A stretch of DNA of 64,000 nt from positions 1,426,001 to 1,490,000 of the forward strand of contig NC_135355.1 of NCBI RefSeq assembly GCF_051622035.1. The letters run 5' to 3'. Positions 43,201-55,936 of this stretch are shown here, piece after piece. Position 1 is the first letter of the stretch. Every line of letters starts with the position of its first letter. Both the position numbers and the translations under genes were made by a program. The stretch is from Arctopsyche grandis. Its lineage: Eukaryota > Arthropoda > Insecta > Trichoptera > Hydropsychidae. The notes beneath the pieces are model-generated. The model had not been told where the DNA came from. It searched no databases and saw only the letters and a list, made by a program, of their open reading frames with translations.

Positions 43201-46200
43201 TGAAAATGATTTATTTATTTAATTTTTTTTAGACTAAAAAACAGTAATATCAAAATGCTAAGACTGGGCGCTTCTAACAAAATACACAAAACCCTTCAAC
43301 GATATACAGAAACAGAATTGACCAAAGGGTGTGATTCCGTGGATGCGTTGAAAATGTTATACAACAGTATTGTAAGTATTCATTGGTTTTAAAAGGGTAC
43401 GATTTAACGGTGCGTTTAAAAAATAACTTTGCTCCTGAGAACGAATCATTTGCGCATTAGAATAAAAGAAATTGCTCATTAAATAAACATAATTCTGTTT
43501 AATAAAAAATGTTACATTGAACGATATTTTATTTGTAAATATGTTTCGATCATTTAACAATTAAAGGTACAATTGAAAAACTCCCATGATTTCAACTGCA
43601 AAAAATTCGCAGTTTAATTCACAAACTCTTAACTCGCGAGTTACTAAGATTAAACATCTACTATACAGAGTGGGCCAATTTGGATGGTTGCGGGTTGAGA
43701 TGTTGCTGATCCTATATGCGATATCTTTAATGCTCAGCATTAATGCGCGTTTCATTCATTTTAGGTTGCTTTATATTTATTTTCTATTATGAAAGAAACT
43801 AAAATAAAGGTATTAAAATGCTGACCTGATTTAAACAATAGATTTGTGATTTTTCAAATGATCAAGTATTTTTATTTATTTAGTATACAAATATTATATT
43901 AAAAAAAAACATAAGACCTTTTTATGTGTTCTTTTTTGTAATCTAATCATATATTTTTTCTGCTGCTTTTTTTTTAAAATCTAATATATAATTTGGAAAT
44001 AAACTTTGTATATACATATGTATGGATCCTTGATTGTTCGTTCGTAGATCCGTGACGTCATCGAACAAATGATTCGATTTTTTTTTTCGATTCATAGACG
44101 CCGATTTGATTTTTTTCGATTAAAAGAATTCAAAGTCCCCGCATGGGGCGCAGCCGACATCTAACAAATGATTTTTCGATTCATAGGCGCCGATTCGATT
44201 TATATTTTAAAGGACAAAGGCTCAGGGGGGCGCGGAGGGTGAAGCTCTAGAAGGCAAAGGCTCAGGGGGGCGCCGAGGGCGAAGCCATAAACGGCAAAAG
44301 GCTCAGGGGGCGCCGAGGGCGAAGCCCTAGAAGGCAAAAAAATAAATAAACAATTTTTTTTTTAATAAAATGTTTACTATTAGATTAGTCATGTTTAAGC
44401 GGTTTATATTACAAATACCGAGCGAAGCCGGGTAATACAGCTAGTATATAATATATTAGATATTATTTTTAACTGTAAATTTATATTTTTTTAATTTATA
44501 CAAATTCTATGAAATGCTTACAATATATGTATACGATTTTTTTATTTATAAAATGCTCATTTAAATTGCCCCGTTTTAAAGTGTTTTCTAATATTAGTCA
44601 TTTCATAAATTTTATTCGCCTTTCAGAATGTAGTTGGTGTAACTTGTCTCGGCTCAAATCATTCTCTTCTATCGAAAAGAGTTTTCGATGTTTGCATAGT
44701 GGACGAAAGTACACAAGTAAGTCTACATGACCGTATTATTTTATTAAATTACTTAGTTTTATATGTTCATAATACTCTGTACAGGTTCTTCAATGTTCCG
44801 TATTGCGACCGTTATTCGCTGCGAAAAAATTCATCCTCGTCGGTGATCCCGCTCAGCTTCCGCCCATTGTTAGAAGTTCAAAAGCCAGGTTTATACAAAC
44901 ACTTTTGGTGTTTGTAAATTTTTAGCGTTGCTATTTCATTATTTCACATTTTATATTGCAGAATACTTGGACTCGATGAAAGCTTATTCTCACGTTTGGA
45001 CGGTTTGAACTCAACGGTATCTCTCACTTTGCAATATCGAATGAATGAGACAATAACGGAAGTAGCCAACCGTTTAACATACAACGGTCAATTGAAATGT
45101 GCAAATGAAAACGTTTCAAACTATACGATTAATCTTAATCCACAAGTGAATTTGATTTTATTATTTTATTTATTTATTTGTATTGATCCTATTATCACAC
45201 TTGCCTATTGTTTCAGATTTGTATGAAACAGAAAGTCAACGCATTTTTATCCGAGTGTTTTTCAACAGCCATCGAAGACTCTGTTGTGTTTTTAGATACA
45301 GGAAATACGTATTCCAGTTGCAAAAATAAAGAAATGCACAGTTTATATAGTTTTGATAATTTAGATGCGGCAAAATATAATAATATCTGCGAAGCTTTGA
45401 TTGTTTTAAATATAATACAAGTTCTATTAAAGGTAAAATATTTTGTTTTCGAAATTCTAAGATAAGTCCTCCCCCCAAAGGAAATCAAAATAATTGTAAC
45501 CATAACAGTGTATTCATACTATCCAGCACAGTACGGCAGTGCAGATGAAAAGACTACTTCTATTCATACTATACAGCAGCGCACGTACAGACTTGTTTTT
45601 GCCGAGTGCAAGGCAAAATCAACTTATATATACATTACAGAGCGCGACAATATGACGCAATGTTGCTTGCGTCGTATCGTCGCACCGATATTGTCACAAC
45701 ATGACGTTTTCGAAAATATGCATATGCGCATGCGCACTTTCTTTAGTGCGCGTGCACTCTACTATGACGTCACGTCGTGCGTGAATATGTCCACAGTGGC
45801 CGAAGAAAACCGGTTCTGCTTGATGCGTTTCGGTGACATGTACTGCTGTATAATATGAATAGATTGCGTCGGCTACTGCTGTTGTGTCTACGCTGTGTAC
45901 ACATGACGGAACATATAGGTAAATGTTCCAAAGAATACTTTTCGTACTGCAGCTGCCGGTCTGTGCCAGTATGAACAATGTACATGAGTGTTAAAATCTT
46001 TATTTGCATAGAATAGAATCGCTTTGTAAGACGAAAATAATAAGCTCTTTTAAAAGAACTTCAGAATTCTTTAACCCTTTGCCCGCGGCAATAAATATAG
46101 CGAACAAGTCCTGTTTCGCGAATTTGGCAATCGAGTTTTCGACCTTAAATACAGATTTTAATATTTACTCAAGTAACCAGATATGTTAATTATAACACAT

Positions 46201-47299
46201 AAAGTATTATTTTAAACAATAAAATACATAATATATCTCGTAGTTTTGGCTTAATTGTCAAATAATCATTCTTCATACAATTGAGACGTATCGTCGCCAT
46301 TGTTCAACAGACGTGACGTCACATAAACGAGGTTTCAGTATGGTTCCACAAAAAACTAATTTTGACTGGTATATATTCATTTTAAGCAAATTGAATAGAT
46401 GGCATTCAACTCTCAGTAATATATTCAACCAATTTTGAACCTTAAAACAGTTGAAATAGGCGCATATAAGGCTCAAAATCCCGTGCAAAGTTCATAAATT
46501 CTATGGAAGACAGCTGCGCTACATACTTGTCGCGCAAAGCTTCCATAGAAGACGGCCGCGGGCAAACTGTTAATAGTTTTAAGTTAAACTGCAATTGTAT
46601 GATATATGTATGTATGTGGGTGCTTCTTCAGTTCATTTTGGTTAAATTAGAATCTTCAATACAGTGTAATATAGATTTTTTCCAATCACTCTTGAAATCT
46701 ATATATTGAAAATGATCTAATACATTATATTATGCAAATATTTGTTTACAGGCATCGATTAAAAAGAATCAAATTGGAGTAATTGCACCGTATCGTGAAC
46801 AGATATCGTTATTGAATAAAGTTGTCAAGAGTCGCACAAAGAACGTCCCGTCCGTAAATAATTCCAATGATGAGAATAACAATGATATTGAGATTCAAAC
46901 TGTTGATCAATACCAGGGACGGGATAAAGACATAATTATATATTCTTGTACTAAAACATATTCCGAGGAAAAGTTGTTGGATGCAAACGCATTTAAGGTT
47001 AGTTTTTTAAAAGCTGTTTATTTTATTCATATACATTTGCAGTTTGTATTTATTTAATCGGGTCGCTTCTATTTTAGGAAAATCAAATATTAGACGACAA
47101 GAGGCGGCTGACTGTTGCTATAACTAGAGCAAAATGCAAATTAATTATTATCGGTGATGTTAAGTCTTTGCGCTCATATAAGCCATTCAAAGAACTCTTT
47201 GATATACCGTTGTCAAAAAAACCAATTGGAAAATTTATCTCCATTCCTGAATTGATGAAGAATAAAAAATTCTCTTGGGAAACATTGGATATATTTTAA
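37249..47299 (+). CDS. DNA2: DNA replication ATP-dependent helicase/nuclease DNA2
   Basis: Processes flaps in Okazaki fragment maturation and resects DNA ends in the nucleus. Exons: 37249-37263, 37391-37939, 38021-38157, 38238-38448, 39091-39330, 39395-39536, 39609-39762, 40594-40821, 40893-41081, 41152-41249, 41319-41451, 41528-41662, 42718-42884, 42959-43064, 43233-43371, 44627-44716, 44785-44888, 44962-45145, 45217-45432, 46752-46997, 47078-47299. All junctions are GT-AG and phases agree; total 1234 codons, a little longer than human (1060). Nuclease: [13 protein letters not shown] (D418), ELKTGK (E442, K444). Iron-sulphur ligands: C285, C545, C548, C554. Helicase SF1: GMPGTGKT (795-802), VDEST (D907/E908), [34 protein letters not shown]-like QTTLTSYF is at 13-20. 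The 15-nt first exon is the least certain. Confidence 0.95.
38513..39034. mobile_element. piggyBac-type MITE in DNA2 intron 4
   Basis: TTAA at both ends (38513-38516 and 39031-39034) with termini CCCTTTGCCCGCGGC and GCCGCGGGCAAACGG as near-exact inverted repeats. TTAA target plus CCCTTT ends marks piggyBac. It is 522 bp with no coding potential. A second copy sits in intron 19. Confidence 0.88.
39795..40236 (-). mobile_element. Probable solo LTR in DNA2 intron 7
   Basis: A GC-rich block of about 440 bp in an AT-rich intron. In minus orientation it has TGTGCAGAAATATATTGTAT near its start, a TATA box (AAGTATATAAACC), and CAATAAAG near its end, the order expected for an LTR promoter and polyA site. 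The exact ends and target duplication are blurred by flanking ACATA repeats. No internal coding region. Family unknown. Confidence 0.5.
41788..42690. repeat. Large palindromic MITE in DNA2 intron 12
   Basis: CACTGTTTGACACGAAAAAT at 41788 and its inverse ending CGAGCAGTG at 42690. The two arms, about 420 nt each, pair almost fully around a short centre near 42245. A TTA is duplicated at both flanks (41785-41787 and 42691-42693). No coding. CACTG ends with a 3-bp duplication would fit CACTA-like or Harbinger-like MITEs; not settled. Single-arm relative at 25310-25722. Confidence 0.82.
43990..44447 (+). mobile_element. Non-autonomous Helitron in DNA2 intron 15
   Basis: Starts around a TATACATATGTATGGATCCT stretch followed by GATTGTTCGTTCGTAG, a common Helitron 5' flavour, and ends CCGAGCGAAGCCGGGTAATA then CAGCTAG|T at about 44446. 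Internal units contain GGCGCCGAGGGCGAAGCC and AAGGCAAAGGCTCAGG (three copies at 44215-44335). It matches the 3' end of the element at 28175-28947. The exact 5' boundary is uncertain. Confidence 0.72.
45506..45980. mobile_element. MITE with imperfect TIRs in DNA2 intron 19
   Basis: CAGTGTATTCATACTATCCA at the left pairs imperfectly with CTGTGCCAGTATGAACAATG at the right (about 26 nt, with small gaps); a shared CGGCAG follows inside on both sides. It is GC-richer than the intron and contains several TGACGTCA-like palindromes. No clear target duplication. Class uncertain. Confidence 0.5.
46071..46573. mobile_element. piggyBac-type MITE in DNA2 intron 19
   Basis: TTAA at 46071-46074 and 46570-46573 with CCCTTTGCCCGCGGC and GCCGCGGGCAAACTG termini. 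Very similar to 38513-39034 apart from small indels near the left end. Confidence 0.87.
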
Positions 47300-47546
47300 T
47301 TAATGTACATACATTGATGTAATTTTTTGTTTGTTTATTATTATTTTACTTGTTAATTATAATGCTTGCTTTTTTAAATTTTTATTTTTGTGAACGTTTT
47401 TTCCGTATTTAAATTCTGTTGTTTTTGTTTTTTATATGGAAATGCATACATAATCAAATTTTTGAAATTGGTGTTTTTTTTCTCCTGATTTTCATAAATT
47501 TCTGAACTGTCTGTATATTTAATTTAATTATAAATATCCTCTCTGC

Positions 47547-47552
47547 AATAAA
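47547..47552 (+). terminator. Probable DNA2 polyadenylation signal
   Basis: AATAAA about 250 bp after the DNA2 stop codon, before the transposon-derived sequence starts. It is the nearest canonical signal I see on the plus strand after the stop. Confidence 0.5.
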
Positions 47553-47589
47553 ACACGTATTGTAGATTTTAAGCCAGTGTCACGTTTAT

Positions 47590-47935
47590 ATAACGCTCTG
47601 ATTTAAAAAATCACGTTTTTGACTTTTACCTGAGCGGAGATAAATCAATCTTTACTAAGTTTGACCCACTAAATTCGAATATGATAATGATTTTTGTTGG
47701 TTTGCTTTCGTTTATGAGATATATGTAAGTGTTTAAAAAAAAGGTTGTGGCTATTTGCAGGTACTATATCTTAAAAAATTCGTTAGATGATTAATTATAT
47801 GTATTTGAAAGCAATAAAAAATCACAATCAATAAAGAAAACATTTGACTATTGATTCTAATACTGACTTTTGGCACAGAAATACTAGATTTTCAGTTAGA
47901 GAGAGCCGAAAATCTGTAAAAATTGCTGTATGTTT
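47590..47935. mobile_element. hAT-type MITE remnant (same family as 6754-8311)
   Basis: AATCACGTTTTTGACTTTTA and the block CAATCTTTACTAAGTTTGAC match the left end family, then continue with sequence (ATCACAATCAATAAAGAAAA, CTATTGATTCTAATACTGAC) that matches the inner right side. No coding. It begins shortly after the DNA2 polyA signal. Confidence 0.6.
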
Positions 47936-47959
47936 TTTAATTCATATTTTATTTTTATT

Positions 47960-48950
<991 letters not shown>

Positions 48951-49080
48951 ATAGTTTCCGCTACTTCAATTTATTTTGTTGCATTTATGAAATTTTCGAA
49001 ATCCAAACTTCTGTGGACCGAGGCTTTATAGAAGTAGAAGCAATATGGTTTCAAGTCTGTGCGCTTTCATATATGATCAA

Positions 49081-50012
49081 TAGACACGTATTTTGGGCAT
49101 TTTGCTATTAATGCTTAATTGATGCTAAAATTCGGTATAGATGCTAAATTCGTAAAATATGTGAATAGATGCTAAAATAACAAATAAAAGTGAAATTTGC
49201 ATAAAATTTATAAAATTAATAGACAATTTAGAAGGGTCTTCCAATTCCTTTGCCCATTTATTATGTGAAGAAATTGAGGGGATAAAACAGAGCTTGCAGT
49301 TTACCATAGACGGTGTTTTTCATGTCGAAACCAAGCAACTGCTTTTGTCTACTACTGTAAACAAAGGCTGCTCAAAAAAGCGTCTTAAAACTACTCAAGA
49401 CTAAATGAGACAAATGTATTCCTCCAAACATTGAGTAAACTATTCAATCTATCTGTGCCAGGTACAACATCTAATATTAATGTTAAAGAAACAGTTTTGT
49501 TTTTTAGAAAACTGCCATTGTTTAATATATTAACAGAGGCTCAATGTTTGGAAGGATATCGGCACTTTTTTAGACAATTAATATAGAGGATATAAAAAGT
49601 GAATCCACGCCGGATATATTGCTATTATTGATGGCAACAAAAATTAAATATGAAGAGTTTGGTTGTGCCGCTCTAAAATCTATTTGGTGTCCCGTCAATA
49701 GTGTGGATGCTGAAAGGTATTTTAGTAAATATGTACAATATAATTGTTACCGATCGTCGCACGAATCTCAAAAAAGAATCTGTAGAAATATGCTCCATGT
49801 TGAGTTTTAATAAATTTTAATTGGTACTATATTTTTATATTCATATTTTTTGTCTTTGTATTTTTATATTCATGTTTTTTTCATTGTAATTTTAATAACA
49901 AAACATTTTTAAATTTTTCTATAATTTTTTAATTGTTGTTTAGTCTTTAAATTGTATAAAAATTGTCCTAAAACGCTAAAATGCAATTGACAAAAATAGA
50001 TACGTGTCTCTA
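49081..50012 (+). mobile_element. Non-autonomous hAT element (TAGACACG family) with 8-bp TSD
   Basis: Left terminus TAGACACGTATTTTGGGCAT, right terminus ATAGATACGTGTCTCTA. ATGATCAA flanks both sides (49073-49080 and 50013-50020), a perfect 8-bp duplication. Pieces of a hAT transposase C-terminal half are present, including CPVNSVDAERYFSKYVQ near 49690-49740, but frames are broken and the catalytic part is missing. It lies just beyond the 3' end of the lone zinc-finger gene. Confidence 0.85.
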
Positions 50013-50051
50013 ATGATCAATTTTGAAGTTTTACTTTCATTATGCTTGTCC

Positions 50052-51279
50052 TTATGTACACCCTATTTTTTCATGTCTGCCGAGGCTACACTTTTGAGTG
50101 AACGATTTAGAACAAATGCCACATTTGTACGGTTTATCCCCAGTGTGAGATATTTCATGTCTCTCGAGGTCAAATTTTCGAGTGAATAATTTAAAACAGA
50201 CTTCACATTTGTGCGGCTTTTCTCCCGTGTGAATTCTTTCATGTTTCACAAGGCCGGAATTTTTCACGAACGATTTCAAGCAAACGTTACATTTATACGG
50301 CTTTATTCCAGCGTGAGATTTCACGTGTCCGTCAAGACTACTCTTTTGAGCGAACAATTTAAAACATAGATCACATTTGTAAGGCATTTCGCCGGAATGA
50401 TGTCTTTCGTGTATCCTGAGGCTTGATTTTTTGGCAAATGATTTTAAACAAACGTTACATTTGTACGGTTTGACTCCGGCGTGAGAGTTCATGTGTGCAA
50501 TGAGGTGATGTTTTTGAGAGAATGATTTTGTACAGATATGACAGTTGTGCGGTTTTTCACCAGTATGAGATTTCTCATGTCTCACGAGGTCAGACTTTTG
50601 AGTGAATAGTTTTGAACAAACATTGCATTCGGATGGTTTTCGTTGTAGTTTAGACTTGTCTTGAAATTTAATTTTATGTGAAACTTTCGGTAATGGGGGT
50701 TCTTCAGGTAGAATGTCAATTTCAATCATTGAAGTCACTCCTCCTGCACCCATCTGTAAAATAAAACAAACGCATATCACTTTGGAACTGTGTGATACTT
50801 TCACAGTGTGAGAAACGACTTAACCGGTGAATTTACGTTTTCAATTAAATTGATGTTTTGCTTAGAATCGTTTTGTTCTAAGGCATTACTTATCTCGTCA
50901 TTGAGAGAGGTATCACTCGACTCGTCGTCGCAATCTTCCAATACAAATTCTTCCGTTTTGATTTCCAAACACTCATTTTTATTATTTAATCTTACTTTCA
51001 ATGTTTGGTCACTTTGAAGACAAACGTTTCGAAAGGTGGTAAACAATTCCAGATTACTATCACAAGACATACATATCATATTTGGCAACGTGTCGTCTTT
51101 CTCGACCTAAAAATGATCAACGTTTAGACTGGATTTAGATGGCAATAAGTTAACCAAATAAACTGTGGTCTATAATTGACCTGAAGATGACAGCAGGTCC
51201 AAATCCGTTGCACCACTGGATGAGGATTGTCATAGATGGAGACGGTTGGATCAGAACAAAGGCAAAGTCTACACTCCAT
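50052..51279 (-). CDS. Lone ZAD-C2H2 zinc-finger gene (seven fingers), relative of the array
   Basis: Probable nuclear DNA-binding regulator. Exon 1 is 51181-51279 (MECRLCLCSDPTV...TCCHLQ), exon 2 is 50825-51106, exon 3 is 50052-50753; all phase 0, 360 residues. ZAD ligands C3/C6 and the CMSC pair are present, with QRIWTCCHLQ matching QRIRTCCQIQ of the array copies. An acidic middle follows, then seven fingers with mostly TGEKP or AGIKP linkers (CNVCSKLF, CHICTKSF, CNVCLKSF and so on). The last ends HEKIGC, so its final His is replaced by Cys. It has one more intron than the array genes, and the CCG|GTTAAG donor of exon 2 is my choice among alternatives. Clean frames suggest a functional gene, perhaps close to the founder of the array. 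Confidence 0.87.
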
Positions 51280-51639
51280 TGTGCAAAACAGTACTAAAGG
51301 CCAAACGTCAAAAATATGGCTTCTTCTTCTTCTTAACATTTGGTCTAAATTATATATATAGCTACGACTATAAACCATAATAGTAACAAGTCACTTGTTT
51401 TTATAAACATGGAAACATATTTTTTTATTTAGTGGTAAATATGCTATGATAAGACCTGATGAAGGAGGGGGGGTGGGGGTATGAACCAGGGCTCTCTAAA
51501 AGGCCCGTGTCATATTTGATAAAATTTTAATTATTGCAAATTTTTATGCTTTACAAAATTAATAATTATTTTTAGCATAAAAAGATGGCAAGTAGTCCAC
51601 CTCACAGAGGGGTGACCGAATGTTAAAAAGTCGAAAATG

Positions 51640-51890
51640 TTCGTTTACCATGCATATATATGAAAAACGGTTAGTATACATATCAGTACCGTGCGGTAAA
51701 AGTCTCTTTCCCCCCGTCGTACATCCTCACTTGATTTGCGCGAGCAGGATACAACAAGAACAAGAGGAACAGGCTTTTCCTTCCGTATTCTGCTCGCGCA
51801 CATTAAACAAGACTGTATGACAAAAAGAGAGATAATTTCACCGCATGCCACTCATATATATTATATATACATAGTACCGTTTACCATGCA
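51640..51890. repeat. Imperfect inverted repeat
   Basis: ACCGTGCGGTAAAAGTCTCT on the left pairs with AGAGATAATTTCACCGCATG on the right, and TTTGCGCGAGCAGGATA pairs with TATTCTGCTCGCGCACA nearer the centre. Probably an old MITE or foldback. No coding is supported. Confidence 0.5.
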
Positions 51891-51959
51891 CCCTTTTTTT
51901 TGATCTTTCGACTTAAGATCTTTCGATTTTCGGTCCCGTGAGGTAGACCCCTCACAGAG

Positions 51960-52468
51960 TACAGCGGTTGGAATAATTGCCATCTCGCTTGCACCAACGC
52001 TATCTGCGTCACAAATACGGACCACGAGAAAGCTTTCCTAACGCAATTACCATTCGAGTTAGTACGTTTAGATAAAAAAAAATATTGCGATAGAAAACCA
52101 ATCCTTATAAATGTGGTGAAATAAAAAAGCTGGCCAAATAAACGCATAATAGCATGAAAAAAAAAATATATTTTTGACTTTTAAAATTCGCTAGATAATT
52201 AATTATAAGTATTTTAAAGCAATGAAATATAACAATCAATAGGAAAAACATCTGACTATTGATTCCAATACTCATTTTGAACACAACAATACTAGATTTT
52301 GAGTTAAAAACTGCAAAAGCCAAAAAACTGTAAAATAGCGCATTTTTTTAAACACTCATATCTTGTAAACGAGAGCGAACCAACAAAAATCAAGTGGGTC
52401 AAACTTAGTAAAGATTGATTAGCTTACACTCTGGTAAGTCAAAAACGTGATTTTTTGTTGCTCGGTGT
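51960..52468. mobile_element. hAT-type MITE remnant (right half, same family as 6754-8311)
   Basis: Matches 7840-8311 (CCAATCCTTATAAATGTGGT, TTGACTTTTAAAATTCGCTA, GATTCCAATACTCATTTTGA) and ends TTTTTTGTTGCTCGGTG. No transposase coding. Confidence 0.65.
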
Positions 52469-52904
52469 TATTGGTCACAAAGCGCTTGCCCAAAAGTCAC
52501 TATAACGGAACATCTGGCAACCGAAAAGTTTATCATACTAATAAAAAATCAAGTGCCAAATATTCCGTATTCGTGATTTTCATGGCAAAAATTGTCTTTT
52601 GGGCGATCGCAATGTGACTAATAATCCAAAACATTTCCCTAAATTTTTCGCATCGGTTAAAAAAATCGGATCGTGAGATCTCTAACATTATTATACGAAT
52701 TTTAGTGTGATATGTTTGAAAGTGTTCGAATCATCTCACTTTAATAAATAATAAAACATGATAGAAATTGAATAGGTACATACATATGTAGGTGGTATAT
52801 AGCAAGCAAAATTTCCCTTGAAAATGATATTTTGTTAATACGTATTGTGTTTTGTAGTTTGTACATATGTACATATTTTTATTATTATTATTTTTACAAA
52901 TATA

Positions 52905-53290
52905 CATATATACCAGGAAGGCTTGACAGGAAGACCCCAATGCGCCTTCCTGGACAATTAATAACAAAAAATGCAGCATTTTATAATTAATCTCTGTATT
53001 TCCAAGAGTTGAAGAACGCGAAATAACAATTAATTAATTAATCAATTACAGAATTAATCCATTGAGACATCTATGGATCAATTCTTACAAATTATGCGCA
53101 CAATAAATACAGAAGATTTGTGACAACAGGAAGGATGAATGAAAGATGATGTTTCAGCAATGATCAGATAAAATTGGCAAACTCTGATAAGAAACGATCG
53201 ATTTGGAAACACCCCCAAATCCCACTGATCACTTGGTGCTAAACATACACGCTACCATTAAGCCATACTGCTGGCCATATGAAGATGATG
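52905..53290 (-). repeat. tRNA-derived SINE, most complete copy
   Basis: In minus orientation the head has TGGCTTAATGGTAGCGTGTA, an A-box-like Pol III promoter, at about 53250-53270, then a body with AAATCGATCGTTTCTTATCA, and the tail CCAGGAAGGCGCATTGGGGT ending CCAGGAAGGC-complementary at 52915. A clear B box is degraded in this copy, but is visible in the copy at 48.9 kb. Confidence 0.62.
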
Positions 53291-53407
53291 TAGGAAAACT
53301 GAATATGCTATACGAGTTTATGAAGAAGAGATGAAATCAAAAACGATCCTTGCTCGAGTTCGGCATTAAACAACATCCATTCACATGGATGTATTGATAA
53401 GCGAAGA

Positions 53408-53697
53408 GGTTCGGTGATTACTAGTCAAATGTGAACCAGTCACAGGACAACTGGTTGCTCTAGAACGGTCACTCGTGATCATCCGTCACGCTAAAACTGG
53501 TCACACCCTAAAACTAATTCGAGCAATTTTTAATTTTTGCGTGTGACCAGTTTTTTCGTGACCAATTTTTGGGTGTGACCAGTTTTCTCGTGACCAGTTT
53601 TAGGGTGTGACCAGTTTTAGTGTGACGGGTGATCATGAGTGACCGATCTAGAGCGACCAGTTGTCCTGTGACTGGTTCACATATGACTAGTAGTCCG
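53408..53697. repeat. Long-TIR element, GGTTCGGTGATTACTAGTCA family, compact copy 2
   Basis: Starts GGTTCGGTGATTACTAGTCA and folds back on itself almost completely within 290 bp (right arm ATGACTAGTAGTCC, slightly decayed at the very end). It has the same GTGACCAGTTTTAGGGTGTG sub-terminal repeats as 36237-37134 but lacks the unique middle. Confidence 0.75.
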
Positions 53698-54613
53698 TTT
53701 ACCAAGCGAAGGTTGTATCCATTATTACCAATTATGACAGTACGTGATACATATTTACATAAAATATATCAAGAATCAAAATAAAGTTTGAGAAGCAGAG
53801 ATAATCATCGAGAACGAGGCCGCGTGTTCGGCAGTTGTTGTCGTTATTTGCTATCTTGTGTTTCTTGCTGTCTTCTTGTATGGTTTTATTTTATTTATAC
53901 CGTATTTTTATTCCATTTTATATACTTGCTTACCAAAATTATAGTTAGTAGACATTTTTATCAAAATAATTCCCACATGAGAGATTATAGACTGGTTATA
54001 CATTTTTTTACCAATTGATTATATTAACCAACGAATACTGGTTACAGTGTGCTCCTGGGATTGTTCAACTTTTTTACTAGCCTCCTCTTACTTCACTTTT
54101 TAGCTATTCGAAATTGTAACAAAAAACACACATCCAATCTACCACTATAATTAAATATTTGTTGAAAATACTACAACTTCTTGATCATTTATCAATTCAT
54201 TTACATACGTACTATTTTTTATTGTAAAAATAATCTTTACAAATTATTCATCTTTTACGTTGAAAGTGAAATTCTCTCATATTTTCAATTGATTTGAAAT
54301 AACCAATGAAGCAATTAATATAATTCGATTTGTGATAAATATCTAATCAGCTCTTGCCCTTGACACTAAAATATGTTGTGCAACATCATTTTTATATTTG
54401 AATTTATTCACACAATTATTATTTTTATAGTTTTTTTGATACATATACTTATATTGAATAAATAATTAAATAAGTATTTTGTTCTAAATTTTTAATTGTG
54501 ACCTTTGTATATTAATCTGCGCTTTTATGTGCAATATCTAATAAGTGTATATTAGCAAATATTTATGTATTTAAAACGCTTGCTAACTCAAATGGTATCT
54601 TATAAGTTATTAT
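53698..54613. other. Intergenic, nothing supported
   Basis: Very AT-rich. No domain-bearing ORF, no RNA gene and no clear repeat seen. It ends at the 8-bp target duplication GTTATTAT (54606-54613) of the next hAT element. Confidence 0.5.
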
Positions 54614-55600
54614 TAGAGGCACGTATTTTTGTCAATTTTCATTTTGCATTTTACCGTTTTAGGGCATTAAAAATGTTCAATTTTAGCATTTATTTTAATG
54701 AAGAGTTTAGATTTAAATAATAAAAAATTTCGATGAATTTTAATAAAATTTATATACATATATACAATTTAAAGACAACACAACCATTAAAAAATAATAG
54801 AAAAATTCAAAAGTATTTTGGAATTAAAATTTCAATGAAAAAAACATGAATATAAAAATACAAAGACAAAAAATGTGAATATAAAAATATAATACCAATT
54901 AAAATTTATTAAAACTCAACATGGAACATATTTCTACAGATTCTTCTTTGAAATTCGTGACAATCGGTAAAAATTATATTGTATTTACTAAAATACCTTT
55001 CAGCATACACACTATTAACCGGACACCAAATAGATTTTGGAGCTGCACAACCAAACTCTTCATATTTAATTTTTGTTGCCATCAATAATAGCAATATATC
55101 GGGCGTGGATTAACTTTTTATATTCTCTATTAATTGTCTAAAAAAGTGCTGATATCCTTCCAAACATTGAGACTCTTTTAATACATTAAACAATGGCAGG
55201 TTTCTAAAAAACAAAACTGTTTCTTTAACATTAATATTAGATTTTGAACCTGCCACAGATGGATTGAATAGTTTACTCAATGTTTGGAGGAATAGATTTG
55301 TCTTGTTTAGTCTTGAGTGCGAGTCTAGTTTTAAGACGCTTTTTTGAGCAGCCTTTTGGATACACAGCTCCAACTGTCTTCTTTTATTTACAGTAGTAGA
55401 CAAAAGCAGTTGCTTGATTTCGACAGGAAAAACACCGTCTATGGTAAACTGCAAGCTCTGTTTTATCCCCTCAATTTCTTCACATAATAAATGGGTAAAG
55501 GGATAGGAAGACCCTTCTAAATAAATAAACTATTCGCATATTTTACGAATTTAGCATCAATTAAGCATTAATAGCAAAATGCCCAAAATATGTGCCTCTA
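54614..55600 (-). mobile_element. Non-autonomous hAT element with 8-bp TSD upstream of PFAS
   Basis: Termini TAGAGGCACGTATTTTTG and CAAAATATGTGCCTCTA, flanked by GTTATTAT on both sides (54606-54613 and 55601-55608). Its minus-strand ORF at 55110-55454 (MQFTIDGVFPVEIKQLLLST) and the piece at 54909-55094 (CPVNSVYAERYFSKYNIIFT) form the C-terminal half of a hAT transposase. The N-terminal half is missing. It belongs to the same family as 49081-50012, with diverged ends. Confidence 0.87.
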
Positions 55601-55936
55601 GTTATTATGTATTAGAAAGTGTCGAAATAACATGTTTGAATTAGAAACTTATTAAAATTCAAATTTCATTTAATATAATAATGATTCAAACTTCATATAA
55701 GTGTACATACATTCGTACTATAACATTGAAAATTTGTTTTATTTTAAATTTTATACTCTATATTTAGATTGATTTTCCCAGCACAATAACAAACATGTTT
55801 ATCAACATATGACCCTTTATGCATTTGATAAACATGTTTATAGTGATGAAACTGACGACACTGCAAGCCTTTTAAAACGTAAATACGAAAATATTTACTA
55901 TGGTTGGGTCTCATTTCTATTCATTACATTTCAGAA

